Positions 26,325-37,088 of a stretch of DNA of 64,000 bases are shown in pieces (positions within the stretch are counted from its first letter, which is position 1; every line of letters starts with the position of its first letter). This DNA is from Rhizobium giardinii bv. giardinii H152. GTDB lineage: Bacteria; Pseudomonadota; Alphaproteobacteria; Rhizobiales; Rhizobiaceae. The translations under genes and the position numbers were made by a program. Location: positions 36,017 through 100,016 of the forward strand of contig NZ_KB902681.1 of NCBI RefSeq assembly GCF_000379605.1, given 5' to 3'. The notes under the pieces were generated by a model. It did not search any database. It worked only from the letters and a program-made list of their open reading frames with translations, and had not been told where the DNA came from.

Positions 26325-27347
26325 CTAAACTCGAACAGCTTCCGTTCCCAGCTCGGGCGCGACCAGCGTATGGGCGTCGTAGGGCTTAAAGTCGGCCGGC
26401 TGCAGGCGCCGTTCGGTCAATTCCATATTGCGTGTCAGGCTCGACGGCTTTGCCGTTCCGAGCAGAACCGAGGCAACCATCGGATTCTGGAGCGGAAACT
26501 GGATGGCGGGTGCCGCAAGCGGCAGCCCTTGCGACTGCGCGATCCTCTCCAGCGCACCCACCTTGTCCAGAACCTCCCGGTTTGCCGGCATATAGTCGAA
26601 ATGTGATCCTTCCACCGGACCTGTCGCCAGAATACCTGAATTGAAAACGCCGCCAACCACCAGCGAGGTTTTCTTTTTTTCGCACAGCGGCAACAGTGCG
26701 GCGGTGGCAGTGCGGTCGAGCAGCGTGTAGCGCCCGGCAAGCAGGATGCAGTCGAGATCCGCCTCTTGCATGACATCCAGGCAGACGGGGACTTCATTGA
26801 CGCCAAGACCATAGGCAGAAATCGCGCCGCTCGATTTCAGCTCCTCCAGCGCCTTGAGGCCGCCATCGAACAGCTGGCGCAGAAAGACGCGGTTGCGCTC
26901 GGCGCCGTGCGTATAGACGCCGATGTCGTGCACGAAGAGGATATCGATGCGGTTCAGGCCAAGCCGGGCATAACTGAAATCGACCGAGCGCATGATCCCG
27001 TCGTAGGAATAGTCGTAGTCGGTGTCGAACGGCAGCGGATCGACGAAACCGTAGCTTGGCACCTTGTCATCTGCGACCGGGCGTTGCAGGCGGCCGACCT
27101 TCGTCGACAGCACATAACTGCCCTTGGGCTTGTCCCGCAGGAAATCCCCGACCCGTCTCTCGGCCAGGCCAAACCCATACCAGGGTGCCGTATCGAAAAA
27201 CCGCAGGCCCGCATCCCAGGCCGCAGCCAGCGTTTCCATCGCCGCCTCGCGCGGGCAGGCGCGATACATCCCGCCGAGCGGCGCGGTGCCGAAACTGTAT
27301 TCGGTAACGGACAGATCCGTCCGACCGATCCTTCTTGTCTGCATCAA
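26325..27347 (-). CDS. Aldo/keto reductase, aldose 1-dehydrogenase type (L-fucose dehydrogenase-like)
   Basis: A 340-residue AKR. The tetrad is visible: Asp and Tyr in FFDTAPWYGFGLAERRVG, Lys in VLSTKVGR, His in ILFVHDIGV. The overall pattern, with an N-terminal RRIGRTDLSVTEYSFGTAPLGGMY, fits the D-threo-aldose/L-fucose 1-dehydrogenase and pyridoxal 4-dehydrogenase branch. In context it would oxidise L-fucose to its lactone with NAD(P). It lies between fucU (24 bp) and the UxaA-type dehydratase gene (29 bp), so the three are one operon. Confidence 0.82.
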   Translation of the reverse strand: MMQTRRIGRTDLSVTEYSFGTAPLGGMYRACPREAAMETLAAAWDAGLRFFDTAPWYGFGLAERRVGDFLRDKPKGSYVLSTKVGRLQRPVADDKVPSYGFVDPLPFDTDYDYSYDGIMRSVDFSYARLGLNRIDILFVHDIGVYTHGAERNRVFLRQLFDGGLKALEELKSSGAISAYGLGVNEVPVCLDVMQEADLDCILLAGRYTLLDRTATAALLPLCEKKKTSLVVGGVFNSGILATGPVEGSHFDYMPANREVLDKVGALERIAQSQGLPLAAPAIQFPLQNPMVASVLLGTAKPSSLTRNMELTERRLQPADFKPYDAHTLVAPELGTEAVRV

Positions 27348-27376
27348 CCCTCTCCTCCCTCCGACGGCTGCTTCCG

Positions 27377-28882
27377 TCAGAGTGTCGCGCCCAGGTGCCA
27401 GGGCACGAATTCATTGTCGCCGTAGCCGAACAGTTCGCTCTTGGTCTTCCTTCCGGACGCGGTATCGATGATCAGGTCGAAGATCTCGCGGCCCTTGCCG
27501 GCGATCGTCGAATCCCCGGTCGCAATGGTGCCGCAATCGATATCCATGTCCTCCTCCATGGCGCGATAAAGCGCCGTGTTGCTCGTCAGCTTGATGGAGG
27601 GACAGGGGCGGGAGCCGAAACAGCTGCCGCGGCCGGTCGTGAACGTGATCACATTGGCGCCACCAGCGACCTGGCCGGTTGCCGATACGGGGTCGTAGCC
27701 GGGCGTATCCATGAACACGAGACCGTGTTCGGTAACCCGCTCGGCATAGTGATAGACCGCAGTCAGCGGCGAGCGGCCGCCCTTGGCCACCGCACCGAGC
27801 GATTTTTCGAGGATGGTGGTCAGGCCGCCGCGCTTGTTGCCGGGTGACGGATTGTTGTCGAGCGAAGCGCCGTGCATCTCGACGTAGCGTTCCCACCAGG
27901 AGATCAGCCCGTCCAGCTTCTGCGCCACCTCCTCATTCACCGCGCGGCTGCGCAGCAGATGCTCGGCGCCATAGATTTCCGAGGTTTCCGACAGGATCGC
28001 CGTACCACCGGCGCCGGCCAGGATATCGACCGCCGCCCCGAGCGCCGGATTTGCGGTGATGCCGGACAGCCCGTCCGAACCGCCGCATTGCAGGCCGACG
28101 ATGATTTCGCCGACGGGAATCGGGATGCGTTTGGCGGTTCCGACTTCCTGGGCGATCTCTTCGAGCACGCCGATCGCCCGAGCGACGGCGCGGCGCGAGC
28201 CGCCGGCATCCTGAATGTTGAAATGGCGTTTTCCGGCGCCGGAACCGCTCTGGCCGTAAAGGGTCAGCTGGTTGACCTCGCAGCCAAGGCCGACCATCAG
28301 CACCCCGCCGAAATTCACATGGCGGGTGTAGCCGGCCAGCGTCCGATGCAGGTTCTTCATGCCATCGCCGGTCGAGCTCATGCCGCAGCCCTGATCATGA
28401 ACGATCGGAACGAAGCCGTCGATGCCGTCATAGCGCGGCAGGATGGTCCGGTTGGCCTGCTCGGCAATGGCGCGACAGACCGTGGTGGAACAGTTGACGC
28501 TGGCGATGATGCCGATGAAATTGCGCGTCGCGGCGCGGCCGTCGGCGCGGCGATAGCCCATGAAGGTGCGCGCCTTGTCGGCAGCGCTGGCGGCCTCCGG
28601 CGGCACCGGCGCGCCGATCGACAGGCGGTCCTGGTCAAAGGCGAGATTGTGCGAATGGACGTGGTCGCCCGGCGCGATATCGACGGTCGCGCGGCCGATC
28701 GCCTGGCCGTACTTCACCACCGGCTCACCGGCCGGAACCGAATGGATCGCCACCTTGTGCCCGGGATCGATCCTGGCTGCGGCACGCACGCCATCCGGCA
28801 ACTCGCCGCCCGGCTCGATGGCGAGCGACGCGACGGCCACATTGTCTTCCGGCGACAAAACGATGAAGGAAGGTGCGGTCAC
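27377..28882 (-). CDS. UxaA-family sugar-acid dehydratase (altronate dehydratase-like)
   Basis: A 501-residue single-chain protein joining the N-terminal SAF-like UxaA_N domain with the C-terminal large UxaA catalytic domain. Family landmarks are GYRRADGRAATRNFIGI, VHDQGCGMSS, the metal-site cysteines in GLGCEVNQL and LQCGGSDG, and GRGSCFGSRPCPSIKL. Altronate and galactarate dehydratases remove water from aldonic or uronic acids to give 2-keto-3-deoxy acids. Here the neighbours suggest L-fuconate or a related acid as substrate, as in the split UxaA-like pair of the Campylobacter fucose locus. The start is GTG with GGGAG 8 nt upstream. It is the first gene of the minus-strand operon. Confidence 0.85.
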   Translation of the reverse strand: MTAPSFIVLSPEDNVAVASLAIEPGGELPDGVRAAARIDPGHKVAIHSVPAGEPVVKYGQAIGRATVDIAPGDHVHSHNLAFDQDRLSIGAPVPPEAASAADKARTFMGYRRADGRAATRNFIGIIASVNCSTTVCRAIAEQANRTILPRYDGIDGFVPIVHDQGCGMSSTGDGMKNLHRTLAGYTRHVNFGGVLMVGLGCEVNQLTLYGQSGSGAGKRHFNIQDAGGSRRAVARAIGVLEEIAQEVGTAKRIPIPVGEIIVGLQCGGSDGLSGITANPALGAAVDILAGAGGTAILSETSEIYGAEHLLRSRAVNEEVAQKLDGLISWWERYVEMHGASLDNNPSPGNKRGGLTTILEKSLGAVAKGGRSPLTAVYHYAERVTEHGLVFMDTPGYDPVSATGQVAGGANVITFTTGRGSCFGSRPCPSIKLTSNTALYRAMEEDMDIDCGTIATGDSTIAGKGREIFDLIIDTASGRKTKSELFGYGDNEFVPWHLGATL

Positions 28883-28911
28883 CCTTGGTATCTCCCTTGA
28901 CGGTTTTTGTT

Positions 28912-28969
28912 TGAGCGAGCGCGCTCACTCATTTTTGTCTTTTATCTACAATAGACAGTTCGCCGTCAA
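28912..28969 (-). promoter_or_regulatory. Putative promoter and 20-bp operator upstream of the UxaA-type gene
   Basis: TGAGCGAGCGCGCTCACTCA (28912-28931) is a 20-bp inverted repeat whose arms match at 9 of 10 positions, containing the perfect core GAGCGCGCTC. Reading the minus strand, TTGACG (28964-28969) and TAGATA (28943-28948) form a -35/-10-like pair with a short 15-nt spacer, putting the repeat just after the predicted transcription start, ~30 bp before the GTG start. This is a classic roadblock-repressor geometry; the divergent GntR is the obvious candidate. Confidence 0.5.
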
Positions 28970-29164
28970 TGGGTATTATGCATCAGACCAGGTCGCAGCA
29001 AAAAGGCAACGACCGCATCAAAAACAAAAACAGGGACCGAAACACCATGAAACTTCGAATATCGAGCCGAGACAGGGCCGGACGGACCAGATAGAGAGCC
29101 TTCCCTAGCCGAACCGGGCATCTCCGGTTCGATCGACAGAAACCCCTATCCGGCCGGCAAAATC

Positions 29165-30043
29165 ATGGCGAAACAGAACACCGTCTTCAAGGACGCCTTC
29201 AACCGCTGCCTCAAGCTGCTCGCGGAAACCTCCGCCCTGCCATCCGAGCCGGAACTGGGCGCGACGATCGGGGTCAGCCGCACGACCATCCGGGCGATCC
29301 TGACGCGCATGGAAGAGCTGCAGCTGATCGCCTGGGACAAGCGGGCAAAGGTGGTCCTGCGGCATCCGAAGGCCGAGGATTACTACCCGGCCGAGGAAAC
29401 CGATTCGCTGTCCGAAATCATCGAGCGCAGCTTCATGCGCCGGATTCTTGCCGGCGGTGCCGAGCCCGGCATGCAGATCAACGAGCTGGAGCTGGCGCGC
29501 GATATCGGCACCGGCACGACCAGCGTGCGCGAGTTCCTCATCCGCTTCAGCCGCTTCGGACTGATCGAGAAACGGCCGAACAGTCACTGGATCCTGAAAG
29601 GTTTCACCCGCGAATTTGCGCTGGAACTGACCGAAGTGCGCGAAATGTTCGAGCTGCGTTCCGCGGCAAGTTTCGCCGCTCTTGATGCCGATCATCCGGC
29701 CTGGCAGGAGCTGGAGCGGATCGAGGCGCTGCACCACGAAATCCTCGCTGACATCGACAGCCGCTACCGCGATTTCTCCGAACTGGACGAACGCTTCCAC
29801 CTGCTGGTGCACAAGTCGTCGAGCAACCGCTTCATCGTCGATTTCTACGATATCATCGCCATCGTCTTCCACTACCACTACCAGTGGAACAAGACGAATG
29901 CGCGCGAACGCAACGCCAGGGCGCTGGAGGAACACCTCGCCTATATCGCAGCGCTGAAGACACGCGACGTGGCGCAGATCGAAGCCGCCTGCAAGCGACA
30001 TCTGCGGTCCGCCCGCGAAACCCTGCTCCAATCAATTCAATAG
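29165..30043 (+). CDS. GntR-family (FCD) transcriptional regulator with two apparent winged-helix domains
   Basis: A 292-residue protein. Residues ~12-60 hold a winged helix with the GntR recognition pattern LPSEPELGATIGVSRTTIRAILTRMEELQLI. Residues ~85-140 hold a second one (PGMQINELELARDIGTGTTSVREFLIRFSRFGLIEKR). The C-terminal helical FCD ligand domain follows (ELTEVREMFELRSAASF, FHLLVHKSSSNRFIVD, HYQW, HLRSARE). Usual FadR/FCD regulators are ~230-250 residues with one DNA-binding domain, so this is longer. It is divergent from the catabolic operon and 15 bp upstream of the UxaB-like gene, and probably controls both in response to a sugar acid. Confidence 0.85.
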   Translation: MAKQNTVFKDAFNRCLKLLAETSALPSEPELGATIGVSRTTIRAILTRMEELQLIAWDKRAKVVLRHPKAEDYYPAEETDSLSEIIERSFMRRILAGGAEPGMQINELELARDIGTGTTSVREFLIRFSRFGLIEKRPNSHWILKGFTREFALELTEVREMFELRSAASFAALDADHPAWQELERIEALHHEILADIDSRYRDFSELDERFHLLVHKSSSNRFIVDFYDIIAIVFHYHYQWNKTNARERNARALEEHLAYIAALKTRDVAQIEAACKRHLRSARETLLQSIQ

Positions 30044-30058
30044 CCGGATTCATCAGAT

Positions 30059-31153
30059 ATGCCGACACCGATCGTCCAATTTGGAACCAGCCGCTTCCTG
30101 CAGGCGCATGCCGATCTCTTCATCAGTGAAGCGCTGGAGGCGGGCAATGCCATCGGTAAGATCACCATTGTCCAGACAACCGGCTCGGCGGAGCGGGCGG
30201 GACGGCTGAACGCGCTGGCGGCGCCGCAGGGATTTCCGGTAATCATCCGCGGCCTTGCCGATGGCGTCGAAATCGACCGGAGACAACAGGTGACCAGCGT
30301 CGCGCGCGCCCTGTCGACCGCCAGCGATTGGCAGGACGTGCAACGGATCGTCGCCGAGGAGGCGGAGATACTCATCTCGAATACCGGCGACACCGGCTAC
30401 GATGTGGAAAGCGGAAAACCCGACACGGCGATCCCCCCGTCCTTCCCCGGAAAACTGCTCCTGCTGCTCCATGCCCGATTCGTCGCAGGCGGCAGACCGC
30501 TAACGGTTCTTCCCTGCGAGCTGATTGCCCGCAACGGCGACAGGCTGAAGGAGGTCATTCTGCGCCTTCAAGCCGAGCGGATCGGCGATGCCGATTTCGA
30601 AAAGTGGCTGTCGTCGTCAGCCGTTGTCTGGGGCAATACCCTTGTCGACCGCATCGTTTCAGAGCCGCTGGAACCGGCCGGTGCCATCGCGGAACCCTAT
30701 GCGCTGTGGGCGATCGAAAGCCAGCCGGGACTGTCGGTGCCGTGTACGCACCCGTCAATCCATCTGGTCGACGACCTGACGCCCTATGAAAAGCTCAAAC
30801 TGCACATTCTCAACCTCGGTCATACCGTGCTTGCCGACATCTGGCTGAAAACCGAGCGTCCACGGGACGAGACGGTAAAGGACATGCTGCGCGACGCAGA
30901 TGTCGCCGCGACATTGATGGACATCTACGCCACCGAAGTCATTCCCGGCTTTGCCGCCAAAGGGCTTGGTCGGGAGGCGGCCGACTATGTGGCCCTGACG
31001 CTCGACCGGTTCCGCAACCCGTTCCTCGAGCACCGGCTTGCCGACATCGCCAATCATCACGCCGAAAAAATCGTCCGGCGGATTGCCGATTTCCGGGCCT
31101 GGAGCCCGGATGTCGCCATGCCACGACTGGCGGCGATCGCCGGGAACCGATGA
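30059..31153 (+). CDS. Mannitol dehydrogenase-family oxidoreductase (UxaB/tagaturonate reductase-like)
   Basis: A 364-residue long-chain dehydrogenase. The N-terminal nucleotide motif reads VQFGTSRFLQAHADLF, and the catalytic lysine stretch YEKLKLHILNLGHT matches the K...N..H core of UxaB, UxuB and mannitol dehydrogenase. The enzyme interconverts keto-sugar acids or sugar alcohols with NAD(H). At 364 residues it is shorter than typical UxaB (~480), like a rhizobial subfamily. It is co-directional with and adjacent to the GntR gene, so its function belongs to this pathway; the substrate is unknown. Confidence 0.75.
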   Translation: MPTPIVQFGTSRFLQAHADLFISEALEAGNAIGKITIVQTTGSAERAGRLNALAAPQGFPVIIRGLADGVEIDRRQQVTSVARALSTASDWQDVQRIVAEEAEILISNTGDTGYDVESGKPDTAIPPSFPGKLLLLLHARFVAGGRPLTVLPCELIARNGDRLKEVILRLQAERIGDADFEKWLSSSAVVWGNTLVDRIVSEPLEPAGAIAEPYALWAIESQPGLSVPCTHPSIHLVDDLTPYEKLKLHILNLGHTVLADIWLKTERPRDETVKDMLRDADVAATLMDIYATEVIPGFAAKGLGREAADYVALTLDRFRNPFLEHRLADIANHHAEKIVRRIADFRAWSPDVAMPRLAAIAGNR

Positions 31154-31960
31154 TCAGTAGCCGGCGACCGGCTTGGCTTTACTCTCGCCGCCGGCCAGAA
31201 AGTCCTCGCGCAGCTTGGCGGTGGCGCTGACAAGAAGCGTCACGTCGGTTCCGATCGCCATGAAGTCCGCGCCAAGCTCGCGATAGTGGCGCGCCTGATC
31301 CAGGCTGAGGGTCATGATGCCGCGGGCCTTGCCGGCTTTCCTGATTCGCTCGAATGCGTCCTTGATGGCGGCGGTCACCGCCGGATGACCAGGCTGGCCG
31401 AGATAGCCCATGTCGGCTGCGAGATCGGATGGACCGATGAACAGCCCGTCGATCCCGTCCAGCGCGGCAATCTCGTCAAGGGCCGCCAGGCCTGCCCGGC
31501 TTTCGATCTGGACGATGAGGCAGATTTCCTCATTCGCCGTCTCGAGATAATCGCCGATGCGACTGAATTGTGATGCCCGGCCGAGCGCGGCGCCGACGCC
31601 GCGCACGCCGTGCGGCGGATAGCGCACCGCCCGGACCAGCGCCTGTGCCTGTTCGACGCTCTCGACCATCGGTATCAGCAGTGTCTGCGCTCCGGTATCG
31701 AGGATCTGCTTGATCATCCAGGTCTCGCCGACCGGCAGCCGCACGATCGGATGGCTCGCCGAGCGGGCAACTGCCTGGATCTGCGACGACAGGAGCGGAA
31801 TGTCGTTCGGCCCATGTTCGCCGTCGATCAGCAGCCAGTCATAGCCGCTGCCGGCGACGATTTCGGCGGCGTAGGGACTTGCCAACGCAACCCACAAACC
31901 GAGCTGGAAGCGGTCCTCACGAATCGCGGCCTTGAAGGTGTTTTTCGGGGCGGGCATCAT
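31154..31960 (-). CDS. HpcH/HpaI-family 2-keto-3-deoxy acid aldolase
   Basis: A 268-residue class II pyruvate aldolase. The metal-binding Glu and Asp lie in IVQIESRAGLAALDEI and GLFIGPSDLAADMG; the start region has WLLIDGEHGPND and the loop RVPVGE-like VRLPVGETWMIKQILDTGAQTLLIPMV. Family members cleave 2-keto-3-deoxy-rhamnonate, -glucarate or -heptenedioate to pyruvate and an aldehyde. Here it could split 2-keto-3-deoxy-L-fuconate to pyruvate and L-lactaldehyde, feeding the aldehyde dehydrogenase. It abuts the UxaB-like gene tail-to-tail. AAGGAGAG precedes the ATG. Confidence 0.87.
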   Translation of the reverse strand: MMPAPKNTFKAAIREDRFQLGLWVALASPYAAEIVAGSGYDWLLIDGEHGPNDIPLLSSQIQAVARSASHPIVRLPVGETWMIKQILDTGAQTLLIPMVESVEQAQALVRAVRYPPHGVRGVGAALGRASQFSRIGDYLETANEEICLIVQIESRAGLAALDEIAALDGIDGLFIGPSDLAADMGYLGQPGHPAVTAAIKDAFERIRKAGKARGIMTLSLDQARHYRELGADFMAIGTDVTLLVSATAKLREDFLAGGESKAKPVAGY

Positions 31961-32066
31961 CGTCTCTCCTTGCGGCTGTCGCTGCTACTTAAAACGCTGC
32001 TGCAAGGCCTGTGAAGCGATTTCCGTCGATGCCGGCCCGCAAATTCTGGTCATCCGGAAAATGGAA

Positions 32067-32094
32067 AGGCCGGCAGGATTTCTCCAGCCGGCCT
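32067..32094 (-). terminator. Possible terminator hairpin after the aldehyde dehydrogenase gene
   Basis: AGGCCGGC pairs with GCCGGCCT, with a one-base mismatch then GGA/TCC closing a 4-nt loop. On the minus strand only three Ts follow, so termination efficiency is uncertain. Confidence 0.5.
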
Positions 32095-32116
32095 CGCCCG
32101 TTTCAGAGGACTACGG

Positions 32117-33577
32117 TCAAGCGATGCCACCGAGGCAGACATATTTGATTTCGGTGAACTCCTCGATGCCGTATTTCGAGCCCTCGCGGCCGAGGCCGGA
32201 GAGCTTGACGCCGCCGAACGGCGCTTCCGCGGTGGAGATCAGCCCGGTATTGACGCCGACCATTCCGTATTCCAGGGCCTCGGCGACGCGGAAGACGCGG
32301 GCGAGATCCTTGGCGTAGAAATAGGAGGCGAGGCCGAACTCGGTGTCATTGGCCTGCTCGATGACGTCGGCTTCGTCCTTGAAGCGGAACAGCGGCGCCA
32401 GGGGCCCGAAGGTCTCCTCGCGCGCCACCGCCATATCCCTGGTAACGTCGGCCAGGATCGTCGCCTCGAAGAAGGTGCCGCCGAGCGCATGCTTCTTGCC
32501 GCCCTGCAGGATGCGCGCGCCCTTGGCCGTCGCATCGGCAATATGCTCCTCGACCTTGGCGAGCGCTGCCTTGTCGATCAGCGGCCCGAGGATTACGCCT
32601 TCGTCGAAGCCGTTGCCGGTCTTCAGCTTGCCGACTGCCGCTGCCAGCTTTTGGGCAAAGGCATCATAGACGCCGTCCTGCACATAAATACGGTTGGCGC
32701 AAACGCAAGTCTGGCCGTTGTTGCGGTATTTGGCGATCAGCGCGCCTTCGACCGCCGCATCAAGATCGCCATCGTCGAAAACGATGAACGGCGCATTGCC
32801 GCCGAGCTCTAGGCCGAGTTTCTTGATGGTCGGTGCGCTCTGCTTGTAGAGTTCGGTGCCGACCTCGGTCGAACCGGTGAAAGTCAGCTTGCGTACCACC
32901 GGGTTCGACGTCATCTCGCCGCCGATCTCGCGGGCCGAGCCCGTGATGACGGAAAAGAGGCCCTTCGGCAGGCCCGCGCGCTCGGCAAGAATCGCGATGG
33001 CGATCGCCGAAAACGGCGTCTGTGCCGCGGGTTTCAACACCATGGCGCAACCGGCGGCGAAGGCCGGACCCGCCTTGCGGGTGATCATCGCATTCGGGAA
33101 GTTCCACGGCGTGATCGCCGCGACGACGCCGATCGGCTGCTTCATCACCAGGATGCGCTTGTCCGGCTGGTGGCCCGGGATCATGTCGCCATAGATGCGG
33201 CGGCCCTCTTCGGCGAACCATTCGATGAAGCTTGCGCCATAGACGATCTCGCCGGTGGCTTCCGCCAGCGGCTTGCCCTGTTCGAGTGTCAGGATGCGGC
33301 CGAGATCGTCCTTGTTGTCGATCATCAGCTCGTACCATTTGCGCAGAACAGCGCAGCGGTCCTTGGCGGTGCGGGCAGCCCAGCCCTTCTGGGCGATCCT
33401 TGCCGCCTCGATCGCCGCCTTCGTCTCGGCCGCCCCGAGCTTCGGCACCAGGCCGATGATCTCGCCGGTGGCGGGATTGTTCACCTCGATCGCATTCTTG
33501 GGATCGGCCTCGATCCAGCTCTCGCCAACAAGAGCCGCCTGGCGGAACAAGGAAGGGTCTTTCAACGTGACGGTCAT
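32117..33577 (-). CDS. gabD: NAD(P)-dependent aldehyde dehydrogenase, succinate-semialdehyde dehydrogenase type
   Basis: A 486-residue ALDH. Motifs: ITPWNFPNAM, the Rossmann turn FTGSTEVG, the catalytic Glu in LELGGNAPFIVFDD, and the catalytic Cys in NNGQTCVCANRIY. The closest pattern is GabD-type succinate-semialdehyde dehydrogenase, but lactaldehyde or ketoglutarate-semialdehyde dehydrogenases look alike. Beside a pyruvate aldolase it could turn L-lactaldehyde into lactate. ATG 33577 is preferred: GAGGGA lies ~9 nt upstream, whereas ATG 33586 touches it. Confidence 0.85.
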   Translation of the reverse strand: MTVTLKDPSLFRQAALVGESWIEADPKNAIEVNNPATGEIIGLVPKLGAAETKAAIEAARIAQKGWAARTAKDRCAVLRKWYELMIDNKDDLGRILTLEQGKPLAEATGEIVYGASFIEWFAEEGRRIYGDMIPGHQPDKRILVMKQPIGVVAAITPWNFPNAMITRKAGPAFAAGCAMVLKPAAQTPFSAIAIAILAERAGLPKGLFSVITGSAREIGGEMTSNPVVRKLTFTGSTEVGTELYKQSAPTIKKLGLELGGNAPFIVFDDGDLDAAVEGALIAKYRNNGQTCVCANRIYVQDGVYDAFAQKLAAAVGKLKTGNGFDEGVILGPLIDKAALAKVEEHIADATAKGARILQGGKKHALGGTFFEATILADVTRDMAVAREETFGPLAPLFRFKDEADVIEQANDTEFGLASYFYAKDLARVFRVAEALEYGMVGVNTGLISTAEAPFGGVKLSGLGREGSKYGIEEFTEIKYVCLGGIA

Positions 33578-33828
33578 CAGCGGCATTCCCTCGTTTTTGA
33601 AAATCTACAGAACTTATACAACTTTTTTCGGTCGTTCCACAATGGCCAGAACACCGATTCTTTCGGATCGCGCCGCAGCTGCCCAGTTCAACGCGTTGTC
33701 GCCAGAATGGAAACGATCCATCTCAAAACCGGGGTCTAGCGCGCCAGCGGCCGATCCCTATATACCGACTGTGCCCGTTATATCGAACCTCCCACAAAAC
33801 TTCTGACCTCCCAAGACAGGATTTTGCC

Positions 33829-34431
33829 ATGACCATCTCCAGCAACTACCGCCAGGCCGATTATCCAATCGAGCCAAGCTTTCTGAACCGTTGGTCGCCA
33901 CGCGCTTTCACCAATGAGACCATCTCGCAAGCCGAACTCCTGACGATCCTCGAAGCTGGCCGCTGGGCGCCGTCGGCCTACAACTCACAGCCCTGGCGCT
34001 TCGTCTATGCGCTCCGCGGCACCGAACAGTGGGACAAGCTCCTCCCGATCCTCAACGAGTTCAACCAGAGTTGGGCAAAATCCGCGTCCGCTCTCGTCAT
34101 CTTCATTTCCAAGACCCATTTCACCGCGCCGGGCGCATCCGAGCCAAGCCTCTCCTACAGCCACAGCTTCGACGTGGGCGCGGCTTGGAGCGCGATCGCC
34201 CATCAGGCCCAGCTTCTCGGGTTCCAGGCGCACGGCATGACAGGACTGCATTTCGACAAGGCCATCGAGATCCTCGGCATTCCGGACGGCTACCGTGTCG
34301 AGGCGGCTGCCGCTATCGGTCGTCCTGGCGACAAGGCGCAGTTGCCGGACTATTTGCAGGCGCGCGAGACGCCCAGCCCGCGCCGGCCACTCGCCGAAAT
34401 TGCCTTCAACGGCACCTTTGTCGCCGAGTAA
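33829..34431 (+). CDS. Nitroreductase-family FMN oxidoreductase
   Basis: A 200-residue protein with the nitroreductase N-terminal pattern RWSPRAFTNETISQ followed by LEAGRWAPSAYNSQPWRFVY (FMN and NAD(P)H contacts) and DVGAAWSAIAHQAQLLGFQAHGMTG. Such homodimers reduce nitroaromatics, quinones or flavins. It is a single gene between the sugar island and gyrB, followed by a strong terminator. The 242-bp gap upstream (33587-33828) shows no gene; a TATATA-like stretch near 33760 may be part of its promoter. Confidence 0.88.
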   Translation: MTISSNYRQADYPIEPSFLNRWSPRAFTNETISQAELLTILEAGRWAPSAYNSQPWRFVYALRGTEQWDKLLPILNEFNQSWAKSASALVIFISKTHFTAPGASEPSLSYSHSFDVGAAWSAIAHQAQLLGFQAHGMTGLHFDKAIEILGIPDGYRVEAAAAIGRPGDKAQLPDYLQARETPSPRRPLAEIAFNGTFVAE

Positions 34432-34444
34432 TCGTTGAAAAAAG

Positions 34445-34476
34445 AAAACCACGCCTTCTTGCGGAGGCGTGGTTTT
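34445..34476 (+). terminator. Bidirectional terminator between nitroreductase gene and gyrB
   Basis: AAAACCACGCC (34445-34455) pairs with GGCGTGGTTTT (34466-34476). The A/T flanks give a T-run on both strands, serving the convergent genes ending at 34431 and 34503. Confidence 0.88.
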
Positions 34477-34502
34477 GCGTTCCAGTAATTTGATCGCCCG
34501 GA

Positions 34503-36998
<2,496 letters not shown>

Positions 36999-37088
36999 TC
37001 AGCCCTCGATGGCGCTCCCCGAATATAGGGATTTTGTCCAGAGTTCCAAATCCCGTGCAGCCTGAAAGCGGCAGAATTCAGGGGATCA

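Noticed and set aside
33587..33828. Possible small gene between gabD and the nitroreductase gene
   Set aside because: Open frames here run from within gabD, lack a plausible start and ribosome-binding site, and show no recognisable domain.
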